From: Druceiella hillmani
Lineage: Eukaryota > Arthropoda > Insecta > Lepidoptera > Hepialidae
Direction of reading: 5' to 3'
Assembly: GCA_039881145.1 (NCBI GenBank)
Contig: JAYKKI010000077.1
Location: 870,501 to 934,500, forward strand
Length of the DNA stretch: 64,000 nt
In this document: one piece after another, positions 35,815 through 48,700 of the stretch
Layout: each line of letters starts with the position of its first letter
How positions within the stretch are numbered: position 1 is the first letter of the stretch
Notes under the pieces: generated by a model
The model's database searches: none
Told to the model about the DNA's origin: nothing
The model's input: only the letters and a program-made list of their open reading frames with translations
Translations under genes and position numbers: made by a program

Positions 35815-37559
35815 CGGGTACGAAGTGATTGGATTAATATATCAAAATACAGTCGCTTGGTAGATTATTTGCATCGTTTGATTTAATTACCTTTACAAAA
35901 CATTTACAGCTTTTCAGTCAACACTTCACTCAACAGATATTGTTCACTAACTCAACCATCCTTTGATACTAAGCAACTAAATATAATTTTTCTCCAGACA
36001 GTTCAGTCTTAAATTTTCTAAGAACAATTCATATGAGAATGGTTTAAGTAATTGCGAAGCAACTATATTTTGATCAATGTACATGTTGTAGAAATGGATA
36101 TTGGAGATTAAATATTTATTAAATAACTTTACGTCCAATATTATAAAGTTTTGGAATGAACTAATTATATACAGCACTAATCAAGTAACTGTTTGGCAAC
36201 ACTAATGGCACCATAATAATTATTTAATCGATGTTTCAAAATGTTATTTGGTAATTACTACGTAGAATATGGCATAAATAATATGTCAATTTCAAGTTTT
36301 TCTTATATTATAGTAAAGCATTAATATTGCATACCGTTTTGTTAATATTATATTTTTGAACGATTCAAACATCTAACCATATCCAAAATATACACATTGC
36401 TAATCTTTCAATAGATTTGTTAATCTTATAAAAGTTTCGTCAAAAACAATAATGCTCATACTTTTATCACAATTTTCAATACAAATTCACTTATTATGGA
36501 ATAAAGCGAATTAAATATTTGAGACACATATACTTGTTTTGCCGAGCTTTTGAAATTGTTCATCTTTTGTACTTAAAAAAGCTGCCATAAGAAGGAACGT
36601 GTTAGCCAAAGAAAGCAAAAATGCCTCAGAGGAGGTTTGTGTGAATGCCTACCTTCGCTAGTTTTACGGCTTTGCTCGTAGATAGCATGGAAATGTTAAA
36701 TATTTAGCAATATTAAACATCGCTAGGTTATCCACACTAAAAGTAAATTAACATCGATAAATTTATTACTTAATTTTATTTAGTCGATAAACAAAATTTT
36801 GTAATAGATAGTCTTATTTACGTTTAAATGTACACTCCTTTTACTTTTTTAACTCGATTGATAATAAATAAATAAGTTAATATAACTGAATTAAATTATA
36901 GATTTAAATATAAATTCTAGCGATAACAGGCAAGTAAAAATACAAATTAAAGAAAAAAATTAATTGCAAAACAGTATAAAAAGTAATTAATATAAGAATG
37001 GTAAAATGTGAGTATTGAAAAGAATTGTGTCAAATTTAAAAAAATTAATTAAGGCTAATATAAATGACGTTTTGAAGTACATTTCACGCGATGGTCGTAT
37101 TTAAAAATGTGAGATATACAGAAAACAAACTAAACATTATTAACAATAGACTAAGTTGAAAAAAATCGAGAAAAGGAAAGTACTTGCACTTCTATAACCA
37201 TTCTTATAGTTCTTAGCTTCTCACGAATATGTTCTCAAATTAACTTTGAAAACTTAATTTGCTTTGTTTTATTCGAAAATATTAAGAAATTGCCAACATT
37301 TTGTCAATAAAAATTCACAATTTTATCAATATTTAATCTGAGCTTTATTTTTATATTAACACAAAACCAATATGCTTTGTTTATCGTTATCGTCTGTTGT
37401 TATGTCGTGTACCTATGATGCAAGTACTTGATGGTTTAAGTCAGTTAATACTTCATACGATGATAAAAAAAGTTATATGAGAGAAAAAATTATTATTTAT
37501 TCTGAAAGTACACAATTTGGGATTCTATTTCTTAAATATCACATCGTCCATATGCGATC
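35815..37559. other. intergenic, nothing recognised
   Basis: AT-rich sequence. The - strand open frame 36177-35977 has no recognisable domain or splice context. Confidence 0.4.
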
Positions 37560-37791
37560 CTTAATTTTTTTGACACTGCTGCAACCTGGAGCGGAAATTT
37601 TCAATGGCCGACTGACAAGTGTTTCGGGAAATGTTTTGCATTTCCTAGCGAATATGAGCCTTTAATTCCTCAAGAGTCGCTTGATTGCTGTTAAAGACTT
37701 TACTTTTAAGGTAAAAAATCCATTGGGGATAAGTCCAGGCTACGAGGTGGCCAGTTAATGTCATCTCTTTTGGATATAACTTTTCGACCTA

Positions 37792-37833
37792 AAATTTCGC
37801 GAACTGCACTTAAATAGTAAGTTCGCGAAATTT
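37792..37833. repeat. 14-bp hairpin inside transposase relic
   Basis: AAATTTCGCGAACT (37792-37805) pairs exactly with AGTTCGCGAAATTT (37820-37833). Confidence 0.85.
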
Positions 37834-38367
37834 GCTGCCCGTAACCTTGGGTGAAATCAGGTGTTTTTGATGCTTCAATTTCGGATTAGTGTTCACTCCA
37901 ATACCTGCAATTTTGTCTGTTTACATGTCCATTTAGATGAAAGTGGGCTTCGTCTGAAAAAAAAATTGTTAAAGCTGGCGAACCTGTCTAGCATTTTGTT
38001 AGCAAACTGCAGTCTGTGAGCATAATCTTGAGGCTTTAACTGCTGAACAATTTGGATTTTGTACGGATGTAAATGTAAATCAATAAAATATTGTGTAGAA
38101 TGCGGTTTAAATATGTTTTGGATACGTTTAAGATGCTGGACCCCTTTCGAGTAGAGTGCAGGTTGTTCACGAACAGACGCTCTAACACACTCTATGTTTT
38201 TGAGATCCCGTGATGTGCTAGGTCGGCCAGATTGTGGTTTATCTATTGTTGAACCAGTTTCTTCAAAGTTCTGGACTCATTTTTTAATCGATTGAATCGA
38301 TGGAGTTTTATTTTTATGCCGTATATTGTAATAAGCGTAAAATTTTCGTTGCACTAGAGTCGAAGAA

Positions 38368-38516
38368 CCGATGGGAATTAGTGCCATTGCGTCATTCAAC
38401 GAGAAACAACGTGCGTTCTGCGTACGCGAGTACTATCGTTGTTTCGATAGTACTCGCGTACGCAGAACGCACGTTGTTTCTCGTTGAATGACGCAATGGC
38501 ACTAAATTCCCATCGG
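38368..38516. repeat. ~71-bp near-perfect snap-back palindrome
   Basis: Arms 38368-38438 and 38445-38516 are exact reverse complements apart from one extra T, around the 6-nt loop TTGTTT. Each arm encodes the same transposase N-terminal peptide (NEKQRAFCVREYY) in opposite directions. The arms are much more GC-rich and less diverged than their surroundings. Confidence 0.95.
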
Positions 38517-38520
38517 CCGC

Positions 38521-41500
38521 TCTAACATTCCGTACCTCGTCCGCCCCACCTCTCCCTCGCTTCTTGACGCAGCTGTCGATTCAAATGTTAACGAACTTTT
38601 GAACCACCTGTACTTAGATTCAAACCCAGAGTATTTCTGTCGGTTGCGACAACCGAAATTATCATCTTGAAATTGCTTATCAAAACACTATTTAATATAT
38701 CGAGAGCTTAGATTTCCTCCCAAGGATGTGGCAATATAATTCTTAGAGCAGCGGTAGAAAAACTAATTTCTTATTTGTACAAAAATTAAATTACTGTAAT
38801 ACAAGAAATATTTTTCCGCTCTAAATATATTTTACCGCGATAATTTACATCTATTTGAGCTTAGGGTGAATGATTATTATATTGACGTCATTTGTTTACA
38901 TATTTTACTATTTTATGTTATAATTTAACCTATATTTACGGATAAAGGAAGACATAAGGGTTAAAATATTATATTTCTGTATTGATGTTAGATGAGAACA
39001 GATGATAAGTTCGGATATTCGGGTGAGACTATATGATAATTATCGATGAATGAAGATAGACTGCGCAAATCATCAAATAATGAAGATAAAGTTTACTGAA
39101 TCAGTCGATTGGTTATTTCTCAAATTATTTGCAGAAAACTAAGATAGATCAAGCAAGACGCACAATGATAATGATGAAGTCCACTGTAATAGCTGACTGA
39201 ATACCCTTTTATCCTTGCGTAGATAACCGAAGAGAGATGAGGCAGATTGCCAAATAAAAATAATGAAGTTCACTAAAGTTTATTTGTAGATTTTAAAAGG
39301 TAAACTTTATTTGAATATATGTAAATAAATAGATTTGAAAAGCCTCTTTCCCAGGCGATGCGCCGAATACTGATTTTGCCATGATGAGTGACTATTGTTT
39401 ACCGGAACAGTGGGAATGTTTTGCTTTTATTTTATGTAATACGGTTAACTTAAAAAGCTATGTAGTTACACAGGTGAAGATATCGTTTTCAACAACGTAA
39501 TTTCGAAAGGACCGATGGACAAATATCATGGCCAAGTTAATTAAATAGATGCAATGCTTCATTTGATAACACTTTTAACTTATTTCTTTTTTATTTTTAT
39601 GATTTAATGTAAATTAATACGCCTTCATGCTCAGAGTTTCATAAAAGTCGGCCCTAACCCTGGTCGGAAAGATATATTTTACCGTTACACGCTGATGGAT
39701 AAAAGGATAAAACCAAACTCTGAGGTTCCCTTTTTGCGTTTATCTAAGGAACCTAGTGAGTAATAAATAAAGCATGATGTTCTCTTGAATTACATTTAAT
39801 ACTTAGGTGAATACCATAACCTAGAATTTTCCAAAAAACTTACTAAATATTACAAAAAATTGAATCTCCATGGAAAATACTTGGACTTTGTTATTTATAT
39901 ATATTTCAACTGTCTCGTTACTTCATAAAATTGCCTATTAAGAAACTTGTCCCAATTTTAGCGTCGCGAATGAAAGCGTGAGTGAGTATGGGGGAAATTT
40001 TGCAAATTTAGTTCTATTTTTGTATATTTGTAGCGATGTTTATTTTGAATAGGCGATAAAATTTATTTTTATTTTATTAGCTAATTTTATTGTACGTGGA
40101 CTTTTTTGTTAGCCGTTTCTTTAGCTAAATGTCTCGATGTCTTCGTAAACGAGACGTATTGTAATTATAATATTTCTTTATTAAAGATGGGGCAGACGAA
40201 GGTGTGCAATTACCGAAAGACGTTAAAGATAACAATACTCACATGTGTATTTGAGGTTCTAGGTGTTATTCAGATAACAACATGCTATTAGGTAAATATA
40301 CTTTTTAAATGTAAAATAATTAAAACGGATACTTGCATGTATAGCTTATTTCACATGTCGAAATAGTACTTGCAAGAACAAAAAAATACGATCCGTAATT
40401 AAATCTCCAGTTTGACCATATGAAGAAACTTTAGAAATATATTATGGATTATCACATCTGAATTTCAGCAATTTTTAATACAATTTACATGTTTACCTTG
40501 GTTTGCGGCTCAATTATCACTGTACGTTAGTTTCCGAGGATGTACGTAAATTATAACCATTAAACAAATTTCATTGTTTCTTGCTGATGTAATCCTTATT
40601 CAGGTCATCTGAGAAATATTTATCTTTAGAGCAACCTTCCGATTATTTTATGACATAATCGCGCTGATTATATGTGAAATAATGTACCTTCAAGTGGAAT
40701 AGACATTTCGATTTAGAATTTATTTTCTTATCTGTCGATCTTCAAAATGGTCAGAATATGAATAATAATAATTAAATAACAAGCATATTTTAGCTATACT
40801 TGTATTTTTCACGTATTTTAATTAGTCAGCCAGTTAAAGAGAAATTCTTTAAAACAAATGTACTCCAATTTGTTTTTATCATTTGAAAGAGAATTGATTA
40901 GTTGTGTGGCTTTTTAATTTTCACTTGCGTCCGTTTAAACTGTAACTTAAATGTAATTTCTTCTCTTTTTCCATGTAAACCATTCACACAATACACATAC
41001 TAAGTGATTAAGAGCTATTATTATATTAGTTATTATTGTATCAATATTTGATGCTTTTAACAGGAGGATGTTCAAAATGCGATTACCCGCCATTGAAAAA
41101 AAAACGAAGCTATTTTACGTATATTAAAAAAAGAATATATCAGTAAATCCTAATATTTTGCTATACTTTTCATTATTAATGGGGGCGGGTTAAAATTATA
41201 GATTCCATTAAAAAATTATATGACCAGTAGTCAAAAAGTTCATTCTAGGTCTCGTTACAAAACATTGAATATGATCGCTGGCGTCATTCTGGCCCGGATG
41301 TCTTTTTACTGCCGTTGGTTTATAGGAAAGCCACCTGGAAATACTTTTGATGTTACAATTCTTCTTTGTAAAATGTTACCAACTAAATTACAAATGTTAC
41401 AAAATGTGTAAAATGTGTGTAAATTGTTTCAACGATTACTTTCAACACTATCGGACAACTAACACCTTAAACGACGAAGTGCCTGCGATGTTGACGAACA

Positions 41501-41944
41501 ATTAAGAACAAAATTTATTTCATGAACTCATCGAGTAATCTTCAGTAAATGACTATTTCAGTAACAGGTACATTATTAAAGGCTTGTTTATATTGAATGG
41601 TTTATACAATTACTGACAATTTGGCAAGAATGAAACTAATCACCACGACAATAGTACGTTCTTTTTGTATCTAAAGTAACATTTAATTATTAGCTGTCAT
41701 GTTAAAGGTTATGTCAATTTCATGTATCTCTATTGCAACTTCTTGGTTAACAATGCGTAGAAATTCTTGAACACAAATCTCTGACAAATAAGTATGACGT
41801 GAGAGTTTGGCGAGGGAACAGTCTTTTAGAGTTAAAACCCTAAAAGCCTGTTCCTGCATTTTAAGAGATAGAATTATAAACATAACTGCAGATTCCTTGA
41901 GAAATATCTTAAGTCTCCCAATATTGAGGTATTACAGTTATTTT
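38521..41944. other. intergenic, nothing recognised
   Basis: No gene is seen. 38880-39300 contains an imperfect ~90-bp periodicity of phrases like AATGATGAAGTYCACT. The open frames 40106-40291 and 41220-41411 (+) and 41883-41683 (-) have no recognisable domain, although the last follows a good acceptor-like TGCAG. Confidence 0.4.
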
Positions 41945-42120
41945 TAGGGTTCCGTACGTTAAAGTGACAAGCGAACCCTTACAAGATAATTTACGTATTT
42001 GTCTGTATGTCCGCCATAACCGTTTTTCTCAGAAACGCTTTGACGTAAATGTTTAAAATTTAGCATGGTAATAAAACATATTAACCTGCATATGTTTTGT
42101 AATAGCTAAAAAAATTATTC
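41945..42120 (+). repeat. GGTTCCGTA-family interspersed repeat, copy 1
   Basis: Begins TAGGGTTCCGTACGTTAAAG, followed by GAACCCTTACAAGATAAT, a GTCTGTATGTCCGCC block, CATAACCGTTTTTCTC and a TTTGACGTAAATG block. The copy at 51988 has the same order of blocks. The right end is not defined. It is a non-coding interspersed repeat; from memory this sequence class is frequent in Lepidoptera. Confidence 0.7.
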
Positions 42121-42896
42121 ATTTGGAAATATTAGAAAGGGCAAATTATGTTTAATTCTATATGTAGTGCATAAACACGAAACATGTACAGAACACTCGT
42201 AGTTCGAGTGCTACTTGTATTTTACAGGTTTTATTTAAATAATAAATTAGATAGATGCAAATCTGTATTACGCACATAATGTGTTTGTCTCCATGCCTAA
42301 ATATTATTCCTAAAATTAAAAAAATTACACACGTGTCTATTTATATAGCTATGAAACACCGTGGTATTTGCTGTGTGTTGATTTCGAGGTGATCCGTTTA
42401 AATCTTACCTGCAGAACATCATGAACCCGGATGACGTTTTATGGGCAGATATAAACAGAAGTACATATTTATCAGGAGAAGTTACAAGGGCGTGTTCCTA
42501 ATATTCCTAATATTCTATTATTAAATCACTTTTAATTAGCACCAAATAATTAATGAAGTTTAGACTGGATTATATCGACATCCTAGTACATACTCGCACT
42601 AACTGCACGACATTCATTTTAAACATTTAAATGTCAAATGTTAAACGTCTTGTACCGTTTACATCTAGCCGAGCTCCAACATTCTATCTCTTTGTTTTTA
42701 GTAACATGCAGATATATCTAAAGAAGACACTTTAAATAGAGATATTTACAAAGGTCGTAAACAACTTCGTATTTCGTAACTACAATTGTATGTAAAAGAG
42801 TTTATGAGGGTTTACAAATATTACTTATGCCCCTTACCAATCTGTATACGACAGTAACTACAAATGTGCTGCGTATTTTTACATCCATAAGGATAT

Positions 42897-42900
42897 ATAA

Positions 42901-42931
<31 letters not shown>

Positions 42932-42952
42932 TATATATATATATATACATAT
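42897..42952. repeat. (TA)n microsatellite
   Basis: TA runs broken by ACACACA and ACATATACA. Confidence 0.9.
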
Positions 42953-43032
42953 ATACACACATACATATAGGTTGAATTTTTGCTCTTTTAAGATATACCC
43001 GGGAAAAGAAGCAATAGAATAACGAAGCGGAA

Positions 43033-43488
43033 CTATACCAGTTCTTCGTTTACCAGATCTCCAGTCTTATAGCAAATTCTTATTAATTTACCAAGATTGT
43101 CACTGCACAATTGCAAGCATATTTCGGCTGCTTCAAGGCATTGTTTATTTGTCGTGTGAAAAAGCAAATATCGCTTGCTAATACCTATAGTAATTAAACA
43201 AATGTCACTGTCATATTGTAATTTGCACATTCCGCGGACAGCTCATATATATTCACATCAATTGTTAGATTGGGCAATTTACTTGTCTAAATATAATACT
43301 TGTATAGTACCTCCACGAGTAGTCAAATAGAAGAAATGTTGTATAATTTAGCAAACGCTTCACAAATTACGTTCGAATTAGAAAATGTTGAACTGATTAA
43401 ATCAAAAGTGTGTACGATAGGATTTAAATCGCACCAATTTAATGAAATATCAATTAAAACACTAGCCTTAGAACATATCCTTAGATAG
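43033..43488. other. two opposed unidentified open frames
   Basis: On the - strand (43230-43033) a frame includes NKQCLEAAEICLQLCSDNLG and then IRICYKTGDLVNEE, with a possible CTATAG acceptor upstream near 43188 and a possible GTAAAC donor near 43053. On the + strand (43300-43488) a frame includes IEEMLYNLANASQITFELEN preceded by TTGTATAG. Both look less random than neighbouring frames (mixed, non-repetitive composition). I do not recognise either family with confidence. They could be exons of host genes, exons captured by transposons, or chance. Confidence 0.25.
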
Positions 43489-44039
43489 TATGTATTTGAT
43501 AAAACTTGGAACTGGGGATTAGCAAAATGGGTTGTCCACTTTACTCAAAGTTTCCAGAGTGATTTTGGGGAGGAAACGTAAAGTTTTAAAACAGTGTTTG
43601 ACTCAAGAATGTATAACGATTCTTCAATATTTAGTAACTTAAGATGCAGGCCAAAAGAACTTCACAATTCTTCAATGTCTTAGTAATCCTCAGGAACCAG
43701 AAGATCCACAGCCTGCAATATTTATTTGTGTTGGAACAGACATTCTTACACAGAAATAAATTAAAACATTTTAAATTATTCAGACCAGAATTTTTCCATC
43801 GTTTAGTCTCTCATTTCATTTCAGATTGTTCTGTCAGAGGAGCCTCTATTAACCCATGCATACTCCTAGGAAGACTTAGACTTACCAAGATTTTCACCAA
43901 CCAAGAAAGCAAGCTGGATTTGGATCGACATACAGCACAATGTATTGCAAATTTACACTGACTCAAATAATATAGCGATATAATGAATAAAAACTGCCGC
44001 TATACGTAATGTTAATTAATTACTGGAAAGTGATCGTTT
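43489..44039. other. unexplained, weakly coding-like
   Basis: The frame 43644-43961 (+) and a shifted frame reading FTILQCLSNPQEPEDPQPAI are suggestive of old coding sequence but match no family I know. Confidence 0.25.
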
Positions 44040-45055
44040 CTATTACGCACGAGACGTGGTCAAACGCCCTACAATTGCTAAATATAGATATAGATTTGCA
44101 GATAATTCAACAGATCTACGGAAAATGTAAAGCTTCGGTTACACTAAAATAAGAAGGAGAATATTTTGAAATAAAGGGGGGCGTATGTATGGGCTATCCA
44201 ATGTCCCCGAACTTGTTTATAGCTCTTTTATAGTTCACATTTTTTAAACTTAACTGAGACAGAAAGGTATAAGAATCAATGAGGAATAACTACGTTACTT
44301 GAGATTTGCTGAAGACATAGTCTTGATAAGTGAAAGTCATGATGAGATATGATACATGATAGGAACTCTCAACGTAGTAAGTAAGAACTGGGGTTTAGAA
44401 ATGAACGTAGATAAAAGATTATAATGACTAATAATGGAAGAATACCTACAAGAATAAAATTCCAAACAAATAACTATGTAAATTAGTGTGTCTATTTAAG
44501 CCAAAACATAACTTTCGCAGGATCTTCTACGAAAGAAATCGAGAGAAGGATCAAGATTTTAAGGAAAATATACTGGACCATGAAGCATATTTTCCAAGCA
44601 AAAATCCCATTAAATCTCAGAAAGAAAGTCATGCGATCAATGATCCTCCCCGTAACTTTTGTATGGATACCAAACATAGACAATTGTTGAGTGCATACTA
44701 AAAATGATGTAGACATTTCAAAGAGCAACCGAAAAAAGCTGCTGGGTATAGAAATAGGTGATCACCACAGAAATGCCGATATTTAAAACAAAACCCAAAT
44801 GGCCGACGACGTCAAACTCGCTTATATACTCAACTGGAGTTGGTTGTCGACGAATGTTGGAGTGAGCGGGTGCTGCACTGGTTGCCACTCGGACACAGCA
44901 GGCCGCGAGGGCTTCCGCGCGCCCGCCGCAGCGATGACGTGAAGACCGTCGCATGTTCGACCTGGGCCAGACTAGCGATCGGCAAATCCCGTTGGAAGAC
45001 GATGGAGGAGAACTTTACTCTTAAATGGGTACCTGAAAAACACTAATTTAAAATA
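44040..45055 (+). mobile_element. non-LTR retrotransposon reverse transcriptase relic
   Basis: Motifs in order with several frame breaks: GVCMGYPMSPNLFIALL (RT domain 4 region), RKVXGIRINEE, YLRFAEDIVLISESHDEI (the FADD box reads FAED), NWGLEMNVDK, YVYLSQNITFAGS-type residues near 44500, KEIERRIKILRKIYWTMKHI and KIPLNLRKKVMRSMILPVTF. After a stop comes KLLGIEIGDHHRNADI and the tail ERVLHWLPLGHSRPRGLPRA, RRSDDVKTVA, then SRWKTMEENFTLKW. This is the familiar endonuclease-reverse transcriptase type abundant in arthropods. The catalytic-box substitution, stops and frameshifts show it is dead. The 44840-44960 part is a local GC-rich island. Confidence 0.8.
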
Positions 45056-45549
45056 AAGCTTTTTATTTTCAAGTTTAATCTTAATGTATATTGATAATTA
45101 TACTTACTTTTAAAGTTAGCTTACGTATCCGACTATAAATAATGAAAATATTATTAACTAGGTGCTTTGAATTCATATTTAGAATGTTGATATAGAATTA
45201 GAATTTACCTTAACAAATTTAATGAGGTATGAATTTCTTTTCTTTTTAAGTTATGTTTAAATTGTTTAATTATATATTTTCGGTTGAGTTATATTCAAAT
45301 AATAAGTTTAATTATATACGTAATGTGAAATCCAATATAATGCTTGTATATATAACATATGATAATAATAATAAAAATATCATTTATTTGTGGATATAAA
45401 ATCCAACACGTAAAGTAATAGACCTGCACACAAATTTTCTTGGAGCTAATGACAAATAAAAAATTAAGTTACACGCTTTAACTTTAAATTTTTCAATATT
45501 CTATCCACAAAAAGGTAACTAGCTCGGCTTGTGCAGATATGCACTTGTT
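45056..45549. other. intergenic, nothing recognised
   Basis: AT-rich 3' flank of the LINE relic. Confidence 0.4.
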
Positions 45550-45668
45550 GATGTACACACACAAATACATAAACAAATATATACTCATACATACATATAT
45601 ACACATATACATGCATACATATACACGCACAAGTATACATACACACATATACACACAAGCACACGCAC

Positions 45669-45709
<41 letters not shown>

Positions 45710-45719
45710 ATATATATAT

Positions 45720-45772
<53 letters not shown>
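45550..45772. repeat. compound (CA)n/(TA)n microsatellite
   Basis: ACACAC/ATACAT-type sequence to about 45670, then long TA runs with a GTATGTAT interruption. All open frames across it encode Thr-His or Tyr-Ile repeats and are artefacts. Confidence 0.95.
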
Positions 45773-45776
<4 letters not shown>

Positions 45777-48700
45777 ATAGATAACAACATTAATAATTAC
45801 TTTTAATACAGATATCGTATACGGACATATAACTACATACCTACACATTATTACCCGTAGAGGGAACATAGCACAAAGAAAAGAAGATACAAATAATAAA
45901 TATAATTTAAATCAAATAATTTCGAAGAGCCGATATTTTCCTCTTGTTTCGTTTGCATTTTCAATTTCAATCAAAGCCACTTACGGATTGACCTTTTAAA
46001 AGTAATCATGGATCCATCCGTCTTCAGGGGCGGAGGGAGGTCATTAAAATTTTAGTTGCAGCAAATTTGAAACTACCCCGATAATCGGAATCGGTTGAAA
46101 AACTATGAATGAAATAGCATAACGGTTCATTAGCATCGTATCAGTCGCCATTTTGCTCCAATCACAATCGCCGTACATGTTGGACGTAGTGGAAATAAAA
46201 TAATTAAATTGTATTCCATTATATCATTCTGGTGCGTAATAAAATGAGATTACTCAAAATTTTGTCAATTGTTTAATATTGTAAGACCCGGGTGGAAAAA
46301 TACTACCGCTTGTATATACAAATGACTCTTATTGTGTTTGGTATCATGGCTGAGCGAGAGATAAATATAGTCTTGTAATATTTGCAGCGTAGCTTTTAGT
46401 GCATAGTCGAGACCGTTAATAATTATTTCAATACAAATATTGTATGATTAGGACCTAAACATATTAATTACCAGAATTGAGCGTTTTCATTGTGCCGTCT
46501 CTTGATAATTGCCATTTCTGTTTTAAGTTTGAATGTATGACAATATATTTGATAGGTGCAATGACTGAATGAGGCGAAAGATGAAATAATTATGTGTGAG
46601 TGGGACAAAATGATAGAATGGTGAAGTAGATCTCTTAAAACGCAAAAGTTAACACGTTACGCTTAATCATTTTAGATGGCGCTAAATCTGCACAACCACG
46701 ATACATATTTGAAAATAATTTTAAAAAATTTCTTCAATTTAGTGAGTATCGTAGTTTTAATCGTTCAAATGACACAGGTGTTTGTTGCAGCAAATGTTGC
46801 TCAGTGACACTTGAAAGTTCAAACGTTGCACTAAGTGGCGCTAAATGTGCATAACACCGATTTATTTTTGCAAATATTAAAAACAAGCAGCCCAATAGAA
46901 ACGAAAGCTTATTAAATAACATTATAATCATTTTATGCTTTCAGACGACGTACGTACTTTTCGTACATCGTATTATTTCTGGGCCCAAAACTTCTTATAT
47001 TATGATCATTCTCCTTTACTGACTGCTTTAATCTTATTCCACTTTAAAGTAATACGTATACCGGAAAATTTATACTAATCCCTAATAGCTTTTAAGTCAA
47101 GCTTATGGCGGACCTCCCTTACTAGAAGATAGAAGCACTGTTGAAATTTCATTTATGACGAGGAATTATTTACACTTCTCGTTCAAAAAATTAATATTCC
47201 TCCAAATATATTAGAAAACTAATCGTTTTACTTTCACTGCATCTAAAAGTTTTGCAAATGCCAGTCATTATTAAGTCATACCTGCCTGAATATTTCTAGG
47301 GTGGTGTGTAATAGGAATATTAAAAGGTCTGTATATTCTCGAAATACACGTGTTTTCATCTATTTCTCAACTATACTTATTCATACCTGTTTAAATTGTA
47401 AAACATAACTAAAATATTCAATAAGTAGCAAATGTGTTTCGATTTTTATTCATTTTACTGAATGAAAAATGGATAACAACGTTGAATAAGAATTTTGTAT
47501 ACAATAGTTGCTCTTTTGATTAAGTACAGTTTTACAACAACGTATAATCTATAACCTCTACATTCTCTTTGTGTGTTTTCATACTAAATGAATATGATTT
47601 AGTCTGAACAGGTGAAATTTATATATAATAAAAAAGTCGATAAACTGACACATCGATGTTTTCCACTTTTTTTTGCCTAACCTTCTTTCTGAATTTACGT
47701 TGAAGTTGTAATTTGGCATTTAGATGTATTTAGTAGCGATCCAATCACACACGTTAAATGAATAAGTCGAATTTTCATTTCTCGACGCAGTGTGGAATGT
47801 AAAAGGGATAGCGATTAACATTTTTTCAATGTTATTCTCTGTGGTAGTCATTTAAATGTCATTAGAATGTCAGTTCAGGGGTATTTAATTCGTTTGTTTT
47901 TAATTCAGTTTTGAAAATTACATAAATTGTTGAAAATTCGCAATGCAGTGATTCCAAAATAATCGCGAACAAAAAATGAATAGCAAAATGTAGGGGATGG
48001 ATTGAAAATGTTAATGTGGTTTGTGTCAATCCAATATTTTCAGCATAGAATTTAAGTTTAAATTCGAGGAGACATCAAACTGAACATTTGAGTCCAGCAT
48101 CATACTAACCCTTATTATTGTTACTAAATCCCCATCAGAAGAATTACCGAAGTTGTAAACAATTTAAAAAAATCAGCCACTGAGTTATTTGTTTCAAGTA
48201 GTAGCATTTCGTTTCAATGTTGCGTATAGGAAAACGTAAATGTGAATTAAAACTATTTACATATTAAGACTCCTTGAGATTAATTAACATTCAAAATTAA
48301 GTTGACGGCCGTTTGGTTAAAACAAAAGTCGAAATCAGACATGCATATCGAGAAATCCTTTTTGATTTACATGTTAAAGCTTCGAAAGGTCATAGACCGA
48401 TGGAAAGTATTACCTGATTTTTTTACGTAATAGAATTATTTCACTTGTTTCATCCAGAGTAAACACAAAATAATGAGCAGTAATTTTTACGAAAATGTCT
48501 ATAATTAAATAAAATTTAGAAAAAAACAGAAAGGAAGAGAGTAATTTAAATATTAAGAAATGAAAAGTGGGACATTCTCTACAGTTGGGCGTTGGGCGCG
48601 AATGATGCAGAGTTGTCATATGTGAAACTTTCACTTTTAGCATTATGACAGCCAGCTTTGCAACAAATCAAACAAGATCGTGGTTACAAACGATTCAAGC

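Larger units (their letters stand above)
37560..38520 (-). pseudogene. Tc1/mariner-superfamily transposase relic
   Basis: Read on the - strand with several frame changes. The N-terminus FNEKQRAFCVREYYR occurs twice in opposite orientation inside the 38368-38516 palindrome. Next come WFNNR-type residues of the helix-turn-helix, GRPSTSRDLKNIECVRASVR, then QNIFKPHSTQYFIDLHLHP and YKIQIVQQLKPQDYAHRLQF. A weak stretch ending HPRLRAANFA follows, and the C-terminal reading of NWPPRS type. This is the motif order of an IS630/mariner-like transposase, with the DDE core largely lost by internal deletion near 37790-37860. A 14-bp hairpin at that junction (37792-37833) may record the rearrangement. No terminal inverted repeats or TA duplication were found. 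It is clearly inactive. Confidence 0.65.

Noticed and set aside
45464..45869. Long open frames of Tyr/Ile/Thr/His
   Set aside because: Microsatellite translation artefacts on both strands.
46734..46931. Minus-strand frame starting with a hydrophobic, signal-peptide-like segment
   Set aside because: No domain, no splice context and no cysteine pattern; it overlaps a small local repeat.
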